DNA of 64,000 nucleotides from Caecitellus pseudoparvulus (taxonomy: Eukaryota > Bigyra: Bicosoecida), in contig CBFFRQ010000053.1 in NCBI GenBank assembly GCA_965644315.1, positions 248,001-312,000 on the forward strand, written 5' to 3'. Shown here piece by piece: positions 38,489 to 49,000 of the stretch. The translations under genes were made by a program, and so were the position numbers. The notes below the pieces were generated by a model that saw nothing but the letters and a program-made list of their open reading frames with translations, made no database searches and was not told the origin of the DNA. Each line of letters starts with the position of its first letter. The stretch's first letter is position 1.

Positions 38489-39877
38489 TCAAGCTGGAGT
38501 GGACTGGCGCGGAACAGCCTCAATGCCAGGCTGTGTGGAGCCGCGGTGCCGACCAGGTCCTGCAGATTCAGGAGCAAGACCTGGCAGCGGGGCGTAATCA
38601 CCCAGGCTGGAGCTGCTCTCTGCCTTCAAGGGCCCATGCAGTGAGTCCTCTTGGGAAGGCAGCAGGAGCATTTGGCTGCTGCTGCTCGATGGCACGTAGC
38701 CGTTGCCCATGGGAGGCGGCTGGAAGGCGCCATGCTCATCGGAGGCGTCTGATATCGGGGTGAGGGTGTCTTGGTGATAGAAGCCCCCGACGTGGTTGGC
38801 TGTGCCGGTCCCAGCAGCGCCCGCCCCAATCACGCCTCTTGCGGCAACGTCTGAGGACAACCTCATGGACCACAGCCCAAAGACCATGGCACACGTCCAC
38901 AGCAGCAGCGTGCAGCCCACACCAGCCACTGCCAAGATCATGACAAACTGTCCCCCCTGCGTCGTGATTTCCCCCGGGTACGTCTCGTTGAAGTACACGT
39001 TCATGTCAGTCAGCGTCAGCCAGCTGCGGGGTCGACTGCGCGCGGGTGTGTAGTGCCAGCACGGAACCGAGGCTGCTGCCAGCAGTCGCTGCTGCAATGC
39101 TCTCGCTTCAGTCTCGCTGGCCATCGCAAAGCCATGGCAGGAAGGCGGCGCGAACAGCAGCTCGTAGCACGAGGGCTGTCCTGGCCCATTCCCCGCATGC
39201 CCGCCGTCAGCCGGCAGCAGTAGCTTGCACTGCTTGCCCATGTTGCAAAGGCTGATGGAGGCTGTGGGGTCCCCTCCCACAGGACCGCCAAAGGGGAGCA
39301 CATTCCACGCCCTGAAGCACTCAGCCCACTCCGGCACGCCCTCGCTGCCCATTGAGTACCATGCAGCATCGTCTGAGCGGCCGAACCACTCTGGGGGTGT
39401 GTCGTCATCCACGACCCGCCGGAGGTCCATCAAGGTGCGACGAGCAGCTACCCATGGCTGTGGCTGGGAAGCTGACCAGGTTACCTGGTCAGCTGCACCC
39501 TCCGCTTGCAGCCGCTGCCCCCCCCGCGTTGCAACGTGAGCACTGACCCTGGGGCACGCAGACAGCTCGAGCAGGGACACGTTATGCACAACGCACTGAC
39601 CAAGGGAGAAGCGGTGCTGAACTCGAGGTGTCGCAAGCCCTTTGTGAAAGGCCAGAGTGCCCCACTGGCGGTTGTGGCCGTTGTGCACGTGCAGGATGGG
39701 CTGCACCTTCTTGTGCACCACGACCAGCACGATGGTGGCAATGGCAGACAAGACGCCAGCCACACCCAGGCCCGCAGCGGCTTGAGCAGTGCAGTGGTAC
39801 CTGGATCGTGCTGCTTGGACTTGCCTGTCCACCTGGCTCACAGTCGTTGCCGCTGAAGAAGGTGAGCTGCGGCCCAT
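38489..39877 (-). CDS. Unrecognised two-pass membrane protein with a large lumenal or extracellular domain
   Basis: A 462-residue protein that I do not recognise. It has a hydrophobic segment near residues 33-55 and another near 318-345 (FVMILAVAGVGCTLLLWTCAMVF, written here as positions rather than as a motif). Between them is a domain of about 260 residues with at least eight cysteines, including CNMGKQCK and PSCYELLFAPPSC, and two N-glycosylation sequons (NVS and NET), which suggests an oxidised lumenal or outside domain. The C-terminal 110 residues are Ser/Pro/Gly-rich and likely cytosolic. It sits upstream of, and in the same direction as, the P450-lipoxygenase gene. An exact-but-one copy of the 12-base motif ends two bases before its ATG, which supports the start. 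Confidence 0.68.
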   Translation of the reverse strand: MGRSSPSSAATTVSQVDRQVQAARSRYHCTAQAAAGLGVAGVLSAIATIVLVVVHKKVQPILHVHNGHNRQWGTLAFHKGLATPRVQHRFSLGQCVVHNVSLLELSACPRVSAHVATRGGQRLQAEGAADQVTWSASQPQPWVAARRTLMDLRRVVDDDTPPEWFGRSDDAAWYSMGSEGVPEWAECFRAWNVLPFGGPVGGDPTASISLCNMGKQCKLLLPADGGHAGNGPGQPSCYELLFAPPSCHGFAMASETEARALQQRLLAAASVPCWHYTPARSRPRSWLTLTDMNVYFNETYPGEITTQGGQFVMILAVAGVGCTLLLWTCAMVFGLWSMRLSSDVAARGVIGAGAAGTGTANHVGGFYHQDTLTPISDASDEHGAFQPPPMGNGYVPSSSSSQMLLLPSQEDSLHGPLKAESSSSLGDYAPLPGLAPESAGPGRHRGSTQPGIEAVPRQSTPA

Positions 39878-39879
39878 GG

Positions 39880-39891
39880 TGCGGAAATTGG
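39880..39891 (-). promoter_or_regulatory. Start-proximal motif CCAATTTCCGCA
   Basis: Coding-strand copy with one difference from CCAACTTCCGCA, two bases upstream of the ATG of the two-pass membrane protein. Confidence 0.48.
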
Positions 39892-40006
39892 CACGGCGCC
39901 GCAGCTCTCCAATGCAACAAACGGTCAGGCATGCACGGGCATCTGCATGACCAGCAACTCCATGCCCTGATTCAATGGGCTGCTTCCTCTGGGAGCGGAA
40001 TATACT

Positions 40007-42283
40007 TCATTGGGACGATCTGCGATCGCTGTCACTGAGCAACTGCACGAGCAGTAAGCCATGCTTCACTCCATGCTGGTGAGTTGCCTCCTCTGACAAG
40101 GCGTCGCCAGCAGCTCTGAGAAGGTCTTGTGTCTCCTTAAGTACTTCTGGTCCCTGGTGTGGAAGCGGGGTCGCAAACTCCTCAGGCGGGGGCAGGCCAT
40201 TGTCGAAGACAGCAGCTTCCACTCCGACGCCTGTGAACGTGCCACCCACATCCCACAAGTGCACTGGCGGTGGGGCTACGGAGACACCCTTCTCACGCAG
40301 CCACGCCCGCACCGTTGCTTGGGGTGCCCCAGGAGTCGTGACTGCTGCCAGGCGCTGAGCCAGGCCTGTGTGAGTTCGCGCGAGGGCATCTCCAATGTGG
40401 GGCGCCTGCGCCAGCGAAGCTGATGCAGCGATGGCAGCACCTGCCTCATCCAGCTCCCCAACCCCTGAAGCAGCGGTGTCAACCCGTCGGGGCCGCTTGG
40501 AGGCGGGTGGGCCCACTGTGGCCATCACCCCTGCATGGGGAATGCCTGCCAACACTTCTGCGGTGTTCAGCGGGCCCTGCACAGCCTCGTTGGTGTGGCT
40601 GCCCAGCACGCGCAGCACCGCCTCCCACGCCACCTGGCAGTCCAGGCTCGTGGGAGCACCTTGCTCCCCCACTCCTGTGTTCAGCAAGTCCGCTGACGTA
40701 CATGCAGTGACTGCCTCCCCAACCCTTGCAGCCAGGACCGGGTTCAGCATTGACACGAGGCAAGTGGAGAGCAGCCTTCGCAGGCGCTTCACCAGGACGA
40801 ACGGGTCCCGAGCAGCGTGCAGCCACAGTTGCTTATCAGCTCTGGACGCGATGTACGCCACCCATACAAGGGCTGCATCCACACTGTCTGGAGCTGCCGG
40901 CGCACATGCCCGCGTAATAGCATGCTCCGCAGCTCCCGACAGCGCGCCACCCCCCGATGCCGACTGCAGCAGTCCAGACAGAAGGGCACTGAAAGGCATG
41001 CTCTGGACACCCAGGGTAGATGCAAGCAGAACAGCATCCTGCAGGGGAGACAGTGCCTCAGGTGCAGGCGCGGCAGCTGCCGAGAAGCCAGGAGGCAAGG
41101 CGAACACCAGCCCAGCTCGTGAGGACAGGAGATCGTGCACGCGTTCATCTCGGCTGGAAGCGGCCATGCCAGGCAGTCCTGCCCGCACGATACGATCAAA
41201 TTGGGCTTGCGTCGCCACCGCCCCTAGTTCAGAGCCCACTGCACACGCGTGGTAGCCGGCGTTCAATGTACGTGCATCCTCCCCACCGGAAGCCGCCACT
41301 CCAGATTGGCCGGGGCCCCTGCCACACGGGGGGTACAAAATAGAGCTCAGCGGGGTCATTGGTGGCTCTGTTTGGACGGGAGGGACGCTGGACCTGGCCA
41401 CTGACGGGACCCCCACAGCGACACACTCGTCACAGAACCAGTCCCCTGCAGGTACCGTGCCCCCGGCTCCTCCCTGGCAATGCTGATGGAAGGCCCGGCC
41501 ACACCCAGTGTGGAAGCTCTCCGAGCCACACAGCACCACCGCGTTCGTGCCTCGGTCTTCCCCTGACCCGCACACAACGCAGTAGATGTGCTCCACCATT
41601 TCCACCTCGCCATTCACAGCGACAGGGCCGGCCTGGTCGACGTAGTCGCATCGCAGGCGGGCAAGGCGGCTTTGCTCCCGTTCCCAGTGGGCTTTCACTT
41701 TCTTCGCCACTGCTTCAGCCACGATGCGAACGTCGCTGCCGGCTGGGTTAAACGCATGGGCATTCAGCCAGATCTGGTTCAAACACGCCAGGAAGTCACG
41801 GACGGTGCGGATGCCAGTCTCGAAGCCCCACCCGCCGCGTCCACTGTCCTCCACAGCCCTCAGCTGCTTGTGGAGTTGGTCCAGCGACATGGGGCGCTTC
41901 ACAAAGCTCAGGTACGTGGGGAACTGCAAGGGCAACAGTGAGGCGTTTCAGCAATGACTGCCTGCGCGCACGCTCACCACACTCACCATGCTCACGTCCA
42001 CGGGCGCATCAAACCAGTGTGCGTAGGGGTGTGACTTGAGCACAAACTCCAAGAACTTCTGGCAAAACATCCGCACCCGCTTTCTGCATCAGCACCACAG
42101 GCACGTGCTCGGCCGGCACCATCGCGTGCATGAGCGCCTCACTCACCTACTGATGAAGCACATGCGGGCCTCAGTGACATCGCAGTCAATCAAATTCTTG
42201 GGCCTGTCACTTGGTGAGTGCCACTCGGGCTCCACTTGGCTCATGGACAACTCATGGGCCGTGATGGGGCGGAGGTCCTCCAT
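40007..42283 (-). CDS. Bromodomain and PHD-finger chromatin protein
   Basis: Exons 42283-42147, 42083-41987 and 41923-40007 give about 716 residues, with two 63-nt GTGAGT...GCAG introns. Splicing builds a bromodomain: KRVRMFCQKFLEFVLKSHPY, WFDAPVDVSM joined to FPTYLSFVKRPMSLDQL, then CLNQIWLNAHAFNPAGSDV, where NAHAFN holds the asparagine position that reads acetyl-lysine. A PHD finger follows near residues 189-243 with Cys4-His-Cys3 spacing (YCVVCGSGED...LCGSESFHTGC...FHQHC...WFCDEC). The remaining 470 residues are mostly helical and unassigned, with no SET, HAT or helicase domain. I infer a chromatin reader or adaptor. The start lies ten bases after an exact copy of the 12-base motif, which supports exon 1. 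Confidence 0.85.
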
Positions 42284-42589
42284 GGCAGAAGGCTGCGGAA
42301 GTTGGACACTGATCAGGAGACGCCACGTGCGCTGGAATCGGTCCCGTCGCCAAACCTTGGATTGTGCACAGGTCCAGAAATGTGTACTGATCGCGCGGTG
42401 CAGCTTTCTCGTATGTCGCTTTGGTCATGTCACGCGTTTTGCTCGCAGTGCACAAGCGGCTGAGCACCATGCCGAGAATTGGTTTGAGTCGCATGGAAGA
42501 TGGAATGGACTGGGCATTAATTTACTGTCGGCATATGGCCGTTCTCGGCGAGCCTGTGGTGGCTATGTCCACCAAGGCTGCAAGCTGTT
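42284..42589. other. Short intergenic region, 306 bases
   Basis: Holds the 5' region of the bromodomain gene, including the motif, and the 3' region of the PDE6D gene; both are on the minus strand. Nothing else is recognised. Confidence 0.45.
42294..42305 (-). promoter_or_regulatory. Start-proximal motif CCAACTTCCGCA
   Basis: Exact coding-strand copy ten bases upstream of the bromodomain-PHD gene ATG. Confidence 0.5.
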
Positions 42590-43535
42590 TTACTTCTTTG
42601 TGCTGGCAGGGGCAGCTGGCGGCTTCTCATCGTAGTAGATGCGCACAAGGGTCTTCGCGACAAGAAGGTCGCCATCTGTGAACACAGTCTCCACGACGAG
42701 GTTTCCTGACAGCAGAGCTGCAGGGAGCATCCTCTCCTTCGGCGCTGCGATGATCGTTTGCTCCCACGTGTTGGTGCTGCCTGGGATCACAAACCCGAAC
42801 TTGAAGTCCCACTCCTCAGTGACTTTGCCGAAGACAATGACGCGCTGCTTCATCTTGAAGTTCTCCATGAGCTCTGTCGACTGAAAGCACACTTCCCGTG
42901 CCACGGCCGGGCACTGGAGGATGTCTGCTGGAATGTGCGCTGCGCCAGCCAGCAGCAAAGCGGAGTGAGTCGCCCGCGTGCAGGCTCACAGCAGGCCCCA
43001 CTCACCTGAGATTTCCGTGTCAAACATTTCTCCTCCCCTGCGTGACGAGAGCCGGCGAAAGGTTCCCCGAGCTCGGCCCTTGCCCGCTTGACCCCGTGCC
43101 GGTGAGCATGATCCGGCAACGGCAGACCCCTCCGCGCACTTATGCCTTGCGCTCTGGCGGCTCTAGACAGACACTCACCACTCGCCGCTTTCCCACTTGA
43201 GCTCTCGAGTGTCTGCATTCTTCATGGTCATGTACTTTCTGCAGGCGGAGCCGGGAAGGGGTGTGTAAAGTCAGCTAGGCACTGGTGCAGTGCACTACGC
43301 ACATGGAGAAGCCCTTCACGATTGCCACGGCCCGTGGATCATCGTTCACCATGATCTCGCCATCTGCTACGTCGGCTTCTTTCGCCTCAGCTGCCCCTGT
43401 TCCACCAAGCAGCGGCAACGTTCCAGCCCGGGCCGCGGCTGCCGGATGACTGCCAACAACAGCCTCGCGGTGGGGTGGACCGCTCTTGCCCTCCGGCGTG
43501 GAAGCTGGTGTGTCGAACTTGCTCTCTGAAGCCAT
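42590..43535 (-). CDS. PDE6D: PDE6D-like prenyl-binding protein (GMP-PDE delta family)
   Basis: Four exons, 43535-43303, 43238-43179, 43037-43006 and 42939-42590, give 224 residues. PDE6D carries prenylated proteins through the cytosol and releases them at membranes and cilia under ARL2/ARL3 control. After an N-terminal extension of about 70 residues, the family sequence runs through every junction: IVKGFS, MKNADTRELKWESGEW, MFDTEISA joined to HIPADILQCPAVAREVCF, then TEEWDFKFGFVIPGSTNTW and LLSGNLVVETVFTDGDLLV, matching human PDE6D blocks such as FGFVIPNSTNTW. The 32-nt third exon is very small. Introns are 64, 141 and 66 nt with GTGCGT or GTGAGT donors. The N-terminal extension is disordered and has no counterpart in human PDE6D. 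It shares a 337-bp divergent promoter with the MORN gene. Confidence 0.88.
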
Positions 43536-43872
43536 GTTCAGTGTGTGGAGGAGCATATCACGGCCTTGCAGCTAGCTTCGCAGGGTTGATACGGCATGCA
43601 AGCGGCTGGGTTTTGCTGGCAGGTGTGCCCCTTGCTCGCGCCGTCTGGCGTGAACGCGTGCGGGTCATATGCGCCCCCTCGCAGCAGCAAGTTGGGAGTA
43701 AATCCTCGCCCCCCCCCCCCCGCACACGAATTATTCGCTTATATGATTGAGCAGTGTGTAGCAACCTGTCTGTTTTCGGCCCCCATTGAGGACACGTGAG
43801 CTGCACAAGCCACTCCGCCAAGCTTGCGTTTCACCAGGCCGAGCCACGAGCCAGGAAGGCAAGCCCAGCGGC
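43536..43872. promoter_or_regulatory. Bidirectional promoter region between PDE6D and the MORN gene
   Basis: The two ATGs are only 337 bases apart in opposite directions, so both promoters must lie here or in the 5' leaders. It includes a run of about 14 C near 43708-43721 followed by an AT-rich stretch (ATTATTCGCTTATATGATTG), which could serve as a core element. No copy of the 12-base motif is seen. Confidence 0.5.
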
Positions 43873-45982
43873 ATGGCATATGTAGCTGAGCTGAAGTGGA
43901 CTGGCTCAACCCTGAGTGGAGATGTTTGGCTGGTTATGAGCCCTCAGAATCGTTTCAAGACTGAGTTCGTCGTGGAGACGGACGCTGCCAAGGTGCGCAA
44001 GCATACCGTGTGAAACGCCACCGGCAGCATCAGGGCAGGTCTGTGCATAGCCTGTTCACGGACCCGCTGCGCAGATGAAGCAAATCTGGGACATCAGAGA
44101 GGAGGTTGATGCTGAGACGAGCGAGCCGATCCCAGTCCCAGAGCCTGTCATTTTGCCCGTCGTGGACGGCAAGGTGGCTGGCCTGCCGCCAGACCTTGTC
44201 GATGCCATGTCACCTTCCGGCAGCCCAGCCTCCGCAGCGTCGTCCCCCGAGCACGGCAGTACAGAGGGCAAGCTCAGCACGCCCAGCAGGCACTCCCATG
44301 CTCCCCAAGCGGCCACCCCTGGTCTGGCTAGGCGTGGAAGCCACGGAGAGGCGGAAGCCCCAGGGAGCTACCCGACGCACTGTTTCTTTTCAGGGCACTT
44401 CACACACTCGATTCCTGCTGCAGCAGGGGCTGCCAGCACCACGGTGGTTGAGCAGAATATCCCTGAAAGCCTCTACCTCCACATCAAACCTCCGAAGCGC
44501 CGCAGCGCAAGCCCTTCGTCCAGCCCAGCGAGCAAGGCAGGTGCCACACCTGGCTCGTCCCTGGACGTGCGCGGGGCAGGGCAGAACCAATTCGGCACCT
44601 TCACTGTGAAAGGCAGCCTAGATGTCAGCTCGGGGAAGGTCACCTTGAAAAAAGTGTACGGCCCGGCAAAGGCCAGGACAAGGCCCAGGCGCAAGCGGAC
44701 AACACCGCTGAGCAACCTCGCCACAGACTTCACCTTTCACAGCGGCAGTGATGGCATGGAAACGTCACCAACTGATTCAGCAGGGCGCCGCGCCAGCGGG
44801 CGCCGGCGCCAGGCTTCCTGGCGGCTCTCTGGGAAGGACTTCATTGAGCCCAGCGCGCTGGAAGTCGAGAAAGCCAAGCAGCAAGAAGCTGCACGCCTGG
44901 CTGCTGTCGCAAAGAAAAAGGCTGCCACGTCTGCTGCCCGGAGGGGTGGGGCAAAGCGCCACCGTGAAGACGGCATGCCTGTGACTGGCGAGGGCATGCA
45001 CCCTCCAAAACCGAAGAAAGCTCTCGGTGAAGGAGGCGTGCGCTTGCACCTTCGAGTCCCAGGGTCAGGCAGTGGGAGCCGAGCGGGAGGGCACTACCTG
45101 GAGCGCCCTGCAGATAACCCTGCCGCTGAGGCAGCAGCTGCTGCGATGGCATTGGCCTCAGCGTTCAGCCACGACTCCCTTGCCTCCCAAGGAACCGTGT
45201 ATGTTGCCCCACACCGCCTGGCTCTGGAGGCTGGACCCCTTGCTGGCGACCTGTACGAAGGCGAAATGAAAGGCGGCGTCCCTGATGGAACTGGAACTGT
45301 CATCTACCGCTCTGGGTACATGTACGAAGGCGAGTTTAGCCGGGGCGTTGAAAGTGGGTGGGGCGTCCTGAGCGACCCCACAGACATCACGGTCTACGAA
45401 GGTGAAGTGCAAGATGGCGCTATTACTGGCTATGGGACGTTCAAGTTTGAAACTGGGGCCATGTATACTGGCCAGTGGCGGGAGGGCCTCTTCCATGGAT
45501 GCGGGGCCTACACGCAGCCAGACGGGAGCAAGTTTGAGGGGCAATGGGATGAAGGCCTGCTCTCAGGCCACGGCACGGCAGTGTACGCTGACGGCAGCAC
45601 ATATGAAGGTGGCTGGTCCCATGGCGAGAAGCACGGCAAGGGGACCCTCGTGCGGGCTGATGGGTACACTTACGTTGGCAGCTGGGCCTGTGATGTCCCG
45701 GACGGCAAAGGCGAGGCCACGTACCCTGACGGCAGCAGGTACCAAGGCACGCTCAAGGCTGGGAAGCGAGAAGGGCGTGGTGTGTACTACTTCCCGAAAG
45801 GAATCGCTTCGTTGACAGGCCGGTGGCGCGAAGACCAGCTCGAGGAAAGCGGGAAAGGTGGCCTGGACATCAAGCACCCTCTGCAAGTGTCCCCCGACGA
45901 GTGGATCATCCCTCTGATGCTTGCTACCTCTGACGTAAAGCGCATCCACCAGCGAGCAGGCTTCAACGAGGGCGGAGAATGA
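43873..45982 (+). CDS. MORN-repeat protein
   Basis: Exons 43873-43992 and 44075-45982, joined over an 82-nt GTGCGC...GCAG intron, give 675 residues. The C-terminal part (about 434-615) has eight MORN repeats of the form YxGxWxxGxxxGxGxxxxxDG, for example YEGEMKGGVPDGTG, YTGQWREGLFHGCG and YEGGWSHGEKHGKG. MORN repeats bind lipids or act as protein platforms and are common in ciliary and membrane-linked proteins. The N-terminal half contains a GAGQNQFGTFTVKG segment and, near the start, LKWTGSTLSGDVW, which look like two halves of a small beta domain interrupted by disordered sequence. A basic Lys/Arg/Ala stretch lies near 270-320. There is no kinase or other catalytic domain. It is divergent from PDE6D and ends 111 bases before the convergent HECT gene. 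Confidence 0.83.
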
Positions 45983-46093
45983 AGCACTCACTTGCGAAAG
46001 CTGAGGATGTGACTGAGTCTCAGCGCCGCTTGGCATGGTGCCTGCATTGTGGGAAAGGGCGAAAACGAAGCTGAATTCATCACCAGCCACACC

Positions 46094-49000
46094 TCAAGCC
46101 ATTCCAAACCCTTCGCTGCCTTCACGGATGGCAGTGAGCAGGCGCGACTGCAGCACATCCTCGCTGCTATACTGAGGCAAGTCCAGCTGGTTGAAGCATG
46201 TGTGGGATGCTGGCAGGCGAGCATCAGTAGCCCCCGACATGCGGTGGATGTTGAACTTCTGCAAGCCTCGCATGCCTTGCAGGGCCCCAAAGCCCTCCAG
46301 TGGCACTTTGCTGCTGCCCGTCACAAACATGATGAAGCGGGCCTTGTCCTGGTCATTGAGGTTGCTCAGGAACGCCCACAGCCACTTGATGACGGGGTCC
46401 TGCGGGGAGAAGCCAACGTACTCAGTGTTCTCCTGCAGGTCCGCCATGTCGATCTTCGGCAGCCCAGAGACGAGCAGCTCCAGCTCGCTCTCGCTGAAGA
46501 TGCTGATGAGGTGGTAGGGAACTAGCTCATGGAAGCTGGACAGGAAGGCGTCAATCTGGCGCTGAATGGCAAAGGTCATCTTGTGCTGCGTCAGCAGTTC
46601 AACATACTGCATCTTGTTGGCGTCAGTGACATCCATGTCCTCCCCGCCCGGAAGCAGCTCCACTGTGCGCTTGTCGCCAAAGTGGTCCACAGACATGGAG
46701 AACGTAAGCCCCAGGTACAAGTCGTCGATGGACATGTTCAAGACATTCACCAGATTCTTGTAGTACTCTGGGTCGATTCCTTCCAGGTCGTGGAACGTAA
46801 TGGGCACCCCCAGCATGTGCTTGTAGAATGAGCGTGTGAAGTGCACGTCCAGTAGCTCGCCATCCAGCACCGCCTTGCCAACCAGACGGCCCGCCAACTG
46901 GAAGTATGCCAGATGATCTTCATTCACCCAAGACTGCGGGTTGGGCTGGAACGTACCGCCGTCAGCTGAAGGGATGAAGAGCGCCTTGTTCGGGTCCATC
47001 ATCTCCCTGGCCATCAGCGCGTACCACTCGCGCCGCAAGCCGCCAGCGTCCACACCCTCTTCGCCCAGGAAAGTCACTGAAATGGGCCCAAACATGTCCG
47101 CCGCGCTGCGGCTTCGCAAGTCAGAGAAGGTGTCCTCAAAAACGCGGCTGCGGTTAACACGCAGCTGCACACCTCTGGAAGAGCCCTTTTGTTTTCGCAC
47201 CTCTGCCATGCGCTGCCGGAAGTACGTGCGCTTGTTGTCGAAGTCGAGAAATACCCGACAGCTGGGCACCTGCACCAGCGTGGCAAAGTCGCTTGAGAGG
47301 AGGGCGGGCATTACGCGAAGCATGCCATTCAGGACTTCTGCCGTTCGCTCAGTGAAACTCGCCAAGCGCCGCCTCGTCACACGCTGCTGCCTCATCATGG
47401 CAGCATTCACCTTCACCACCCGCGCAGGCGCCTGCCGGCTGCTCGCACTGCTCTTGGCTTGAGGAGTGGTCGCGGAGCCCTCAGCAGCGTCCTCTTCGTC
47501 CTCCTCCCCCGTGTCCAGCACTGGGTGGCTCAGGAAGAAAGCCCGCACAAGTGGCAGGAAGCGATCAAACACGTGCCTGGGAAGGGTCACCTTTCCGTCA
47601 GTCACATCACCTTGGTCATCCTCGGCCTCCGCGTCGTCCGCTCCGCTGCTGCCGCTTGATGACATCGGCGCAGCCATGCTGCCCAGCATGGGAGTGGCGC
47701 CAGCGGCGCCTTCGGCGCCGAAGGCTGCAAATTGGCCTCCTGCCAGGAAAGCCTCCATGTCTTCACTCTGACTGCGCCTTCGTCCAGGGTGCATGGGGCG
47801 ACGCTGCGCTACAGCTCCCATGCCCAGTTGTGGTGGAGCAGTGGTGGCTTGCCCGAAGCGCACCCGAACCTCGCCACTGCTCGCTGCTTCACCCTCGGCA
47901 TCATCACCATCATCGGTCTCTGCACCGGAGCCTCCCTTGCTCAAGAACTTGCCTGTGGCTTGCAGGGCGTCTGCGAGCGCATCCCAAGTGGGCTCCAACA
48001 GAGCACTGAGCTGGGCATTCAAGACTCCACTCACTTCCAGCGGTACAGAAGGGTGAGGTGTGGAGGGGGCGGACGTGAGTGGTGCCAGCTCGCATGAAAC
48101 TGCGTCACGCACTGCTGCCTCAGATACCATCTCAATCCCGCCAAGGAAGCGGCTTTCAGCCCGAGCAAGCCACGGACCTGCCGGCGGTAAGCTTGTTGCA
48201 ATTGGAGGTAGTGCTGGGTCTGCGTTGTTCACAAGCTCCCTGGCCACGTCAGCAAACTTGTGCTGCCCTTGAATGTCGACGTTCCAAGACGCGCTCACCT
48301 CAGAAGGCGGAGAAGAATCCTCTGCAGCTGACAGATCCGGCACATCCACAGCTGCGTGCGCAGCCATCGGGATCTGGATGAAAGAAGTGTCGGCGGTAGC
48401 ATCTGTTGCCGGCATCACTGCTGAGCGAGGAAGCGTGACAGAGGGGACCCGGAGTGGCACCAACACGCGCAGGGTTTGCAGGAGAGCCTGCAGCGTGATT
48501 CCTGGTGTCGTTGCAGATTGCGAAGCCCAAGTCTTCATGGTCACCGCGCCCCCAGACGCAGATGCCACGGCGATGGTCTCAGACAGCCGGCCGAGATGCA
48601 GAAGTGCTCCACGGGCAGCTGCTTCGACTGCCTTGCTGATGCAAGCCATGACGCGGCGCTTGTTTCCCGGGACGATACACAGCAAGCGGAGTGCCCGGAT
48701 CACCCGGCCAGTTGCACGCTTGGAGTTGCAGCCAGGCTGCAGCAAGCTCATGACCAGCGCACGGGCTGCATCTGCGCTGACCAGGGGCGGGCACACCAGT
48801 ATGCCACTGTCGGGGGCACGCCGGCCCAGCGCAGAGCTCCTGGGGAACGACGAGATGTCCACGGGTGGCAGGCACTGCTCAACAGCCGGCGGGGCAGCTG
48901 ACGGCCGTCGCGTTTGTTTTGCTGTGATGTGTGCCCTCAGTTCTCGCATTTCAGAGGGCAGCATTGCCGAGCCGAAGCCTGCATGCAGCAGGCTTTCGGG

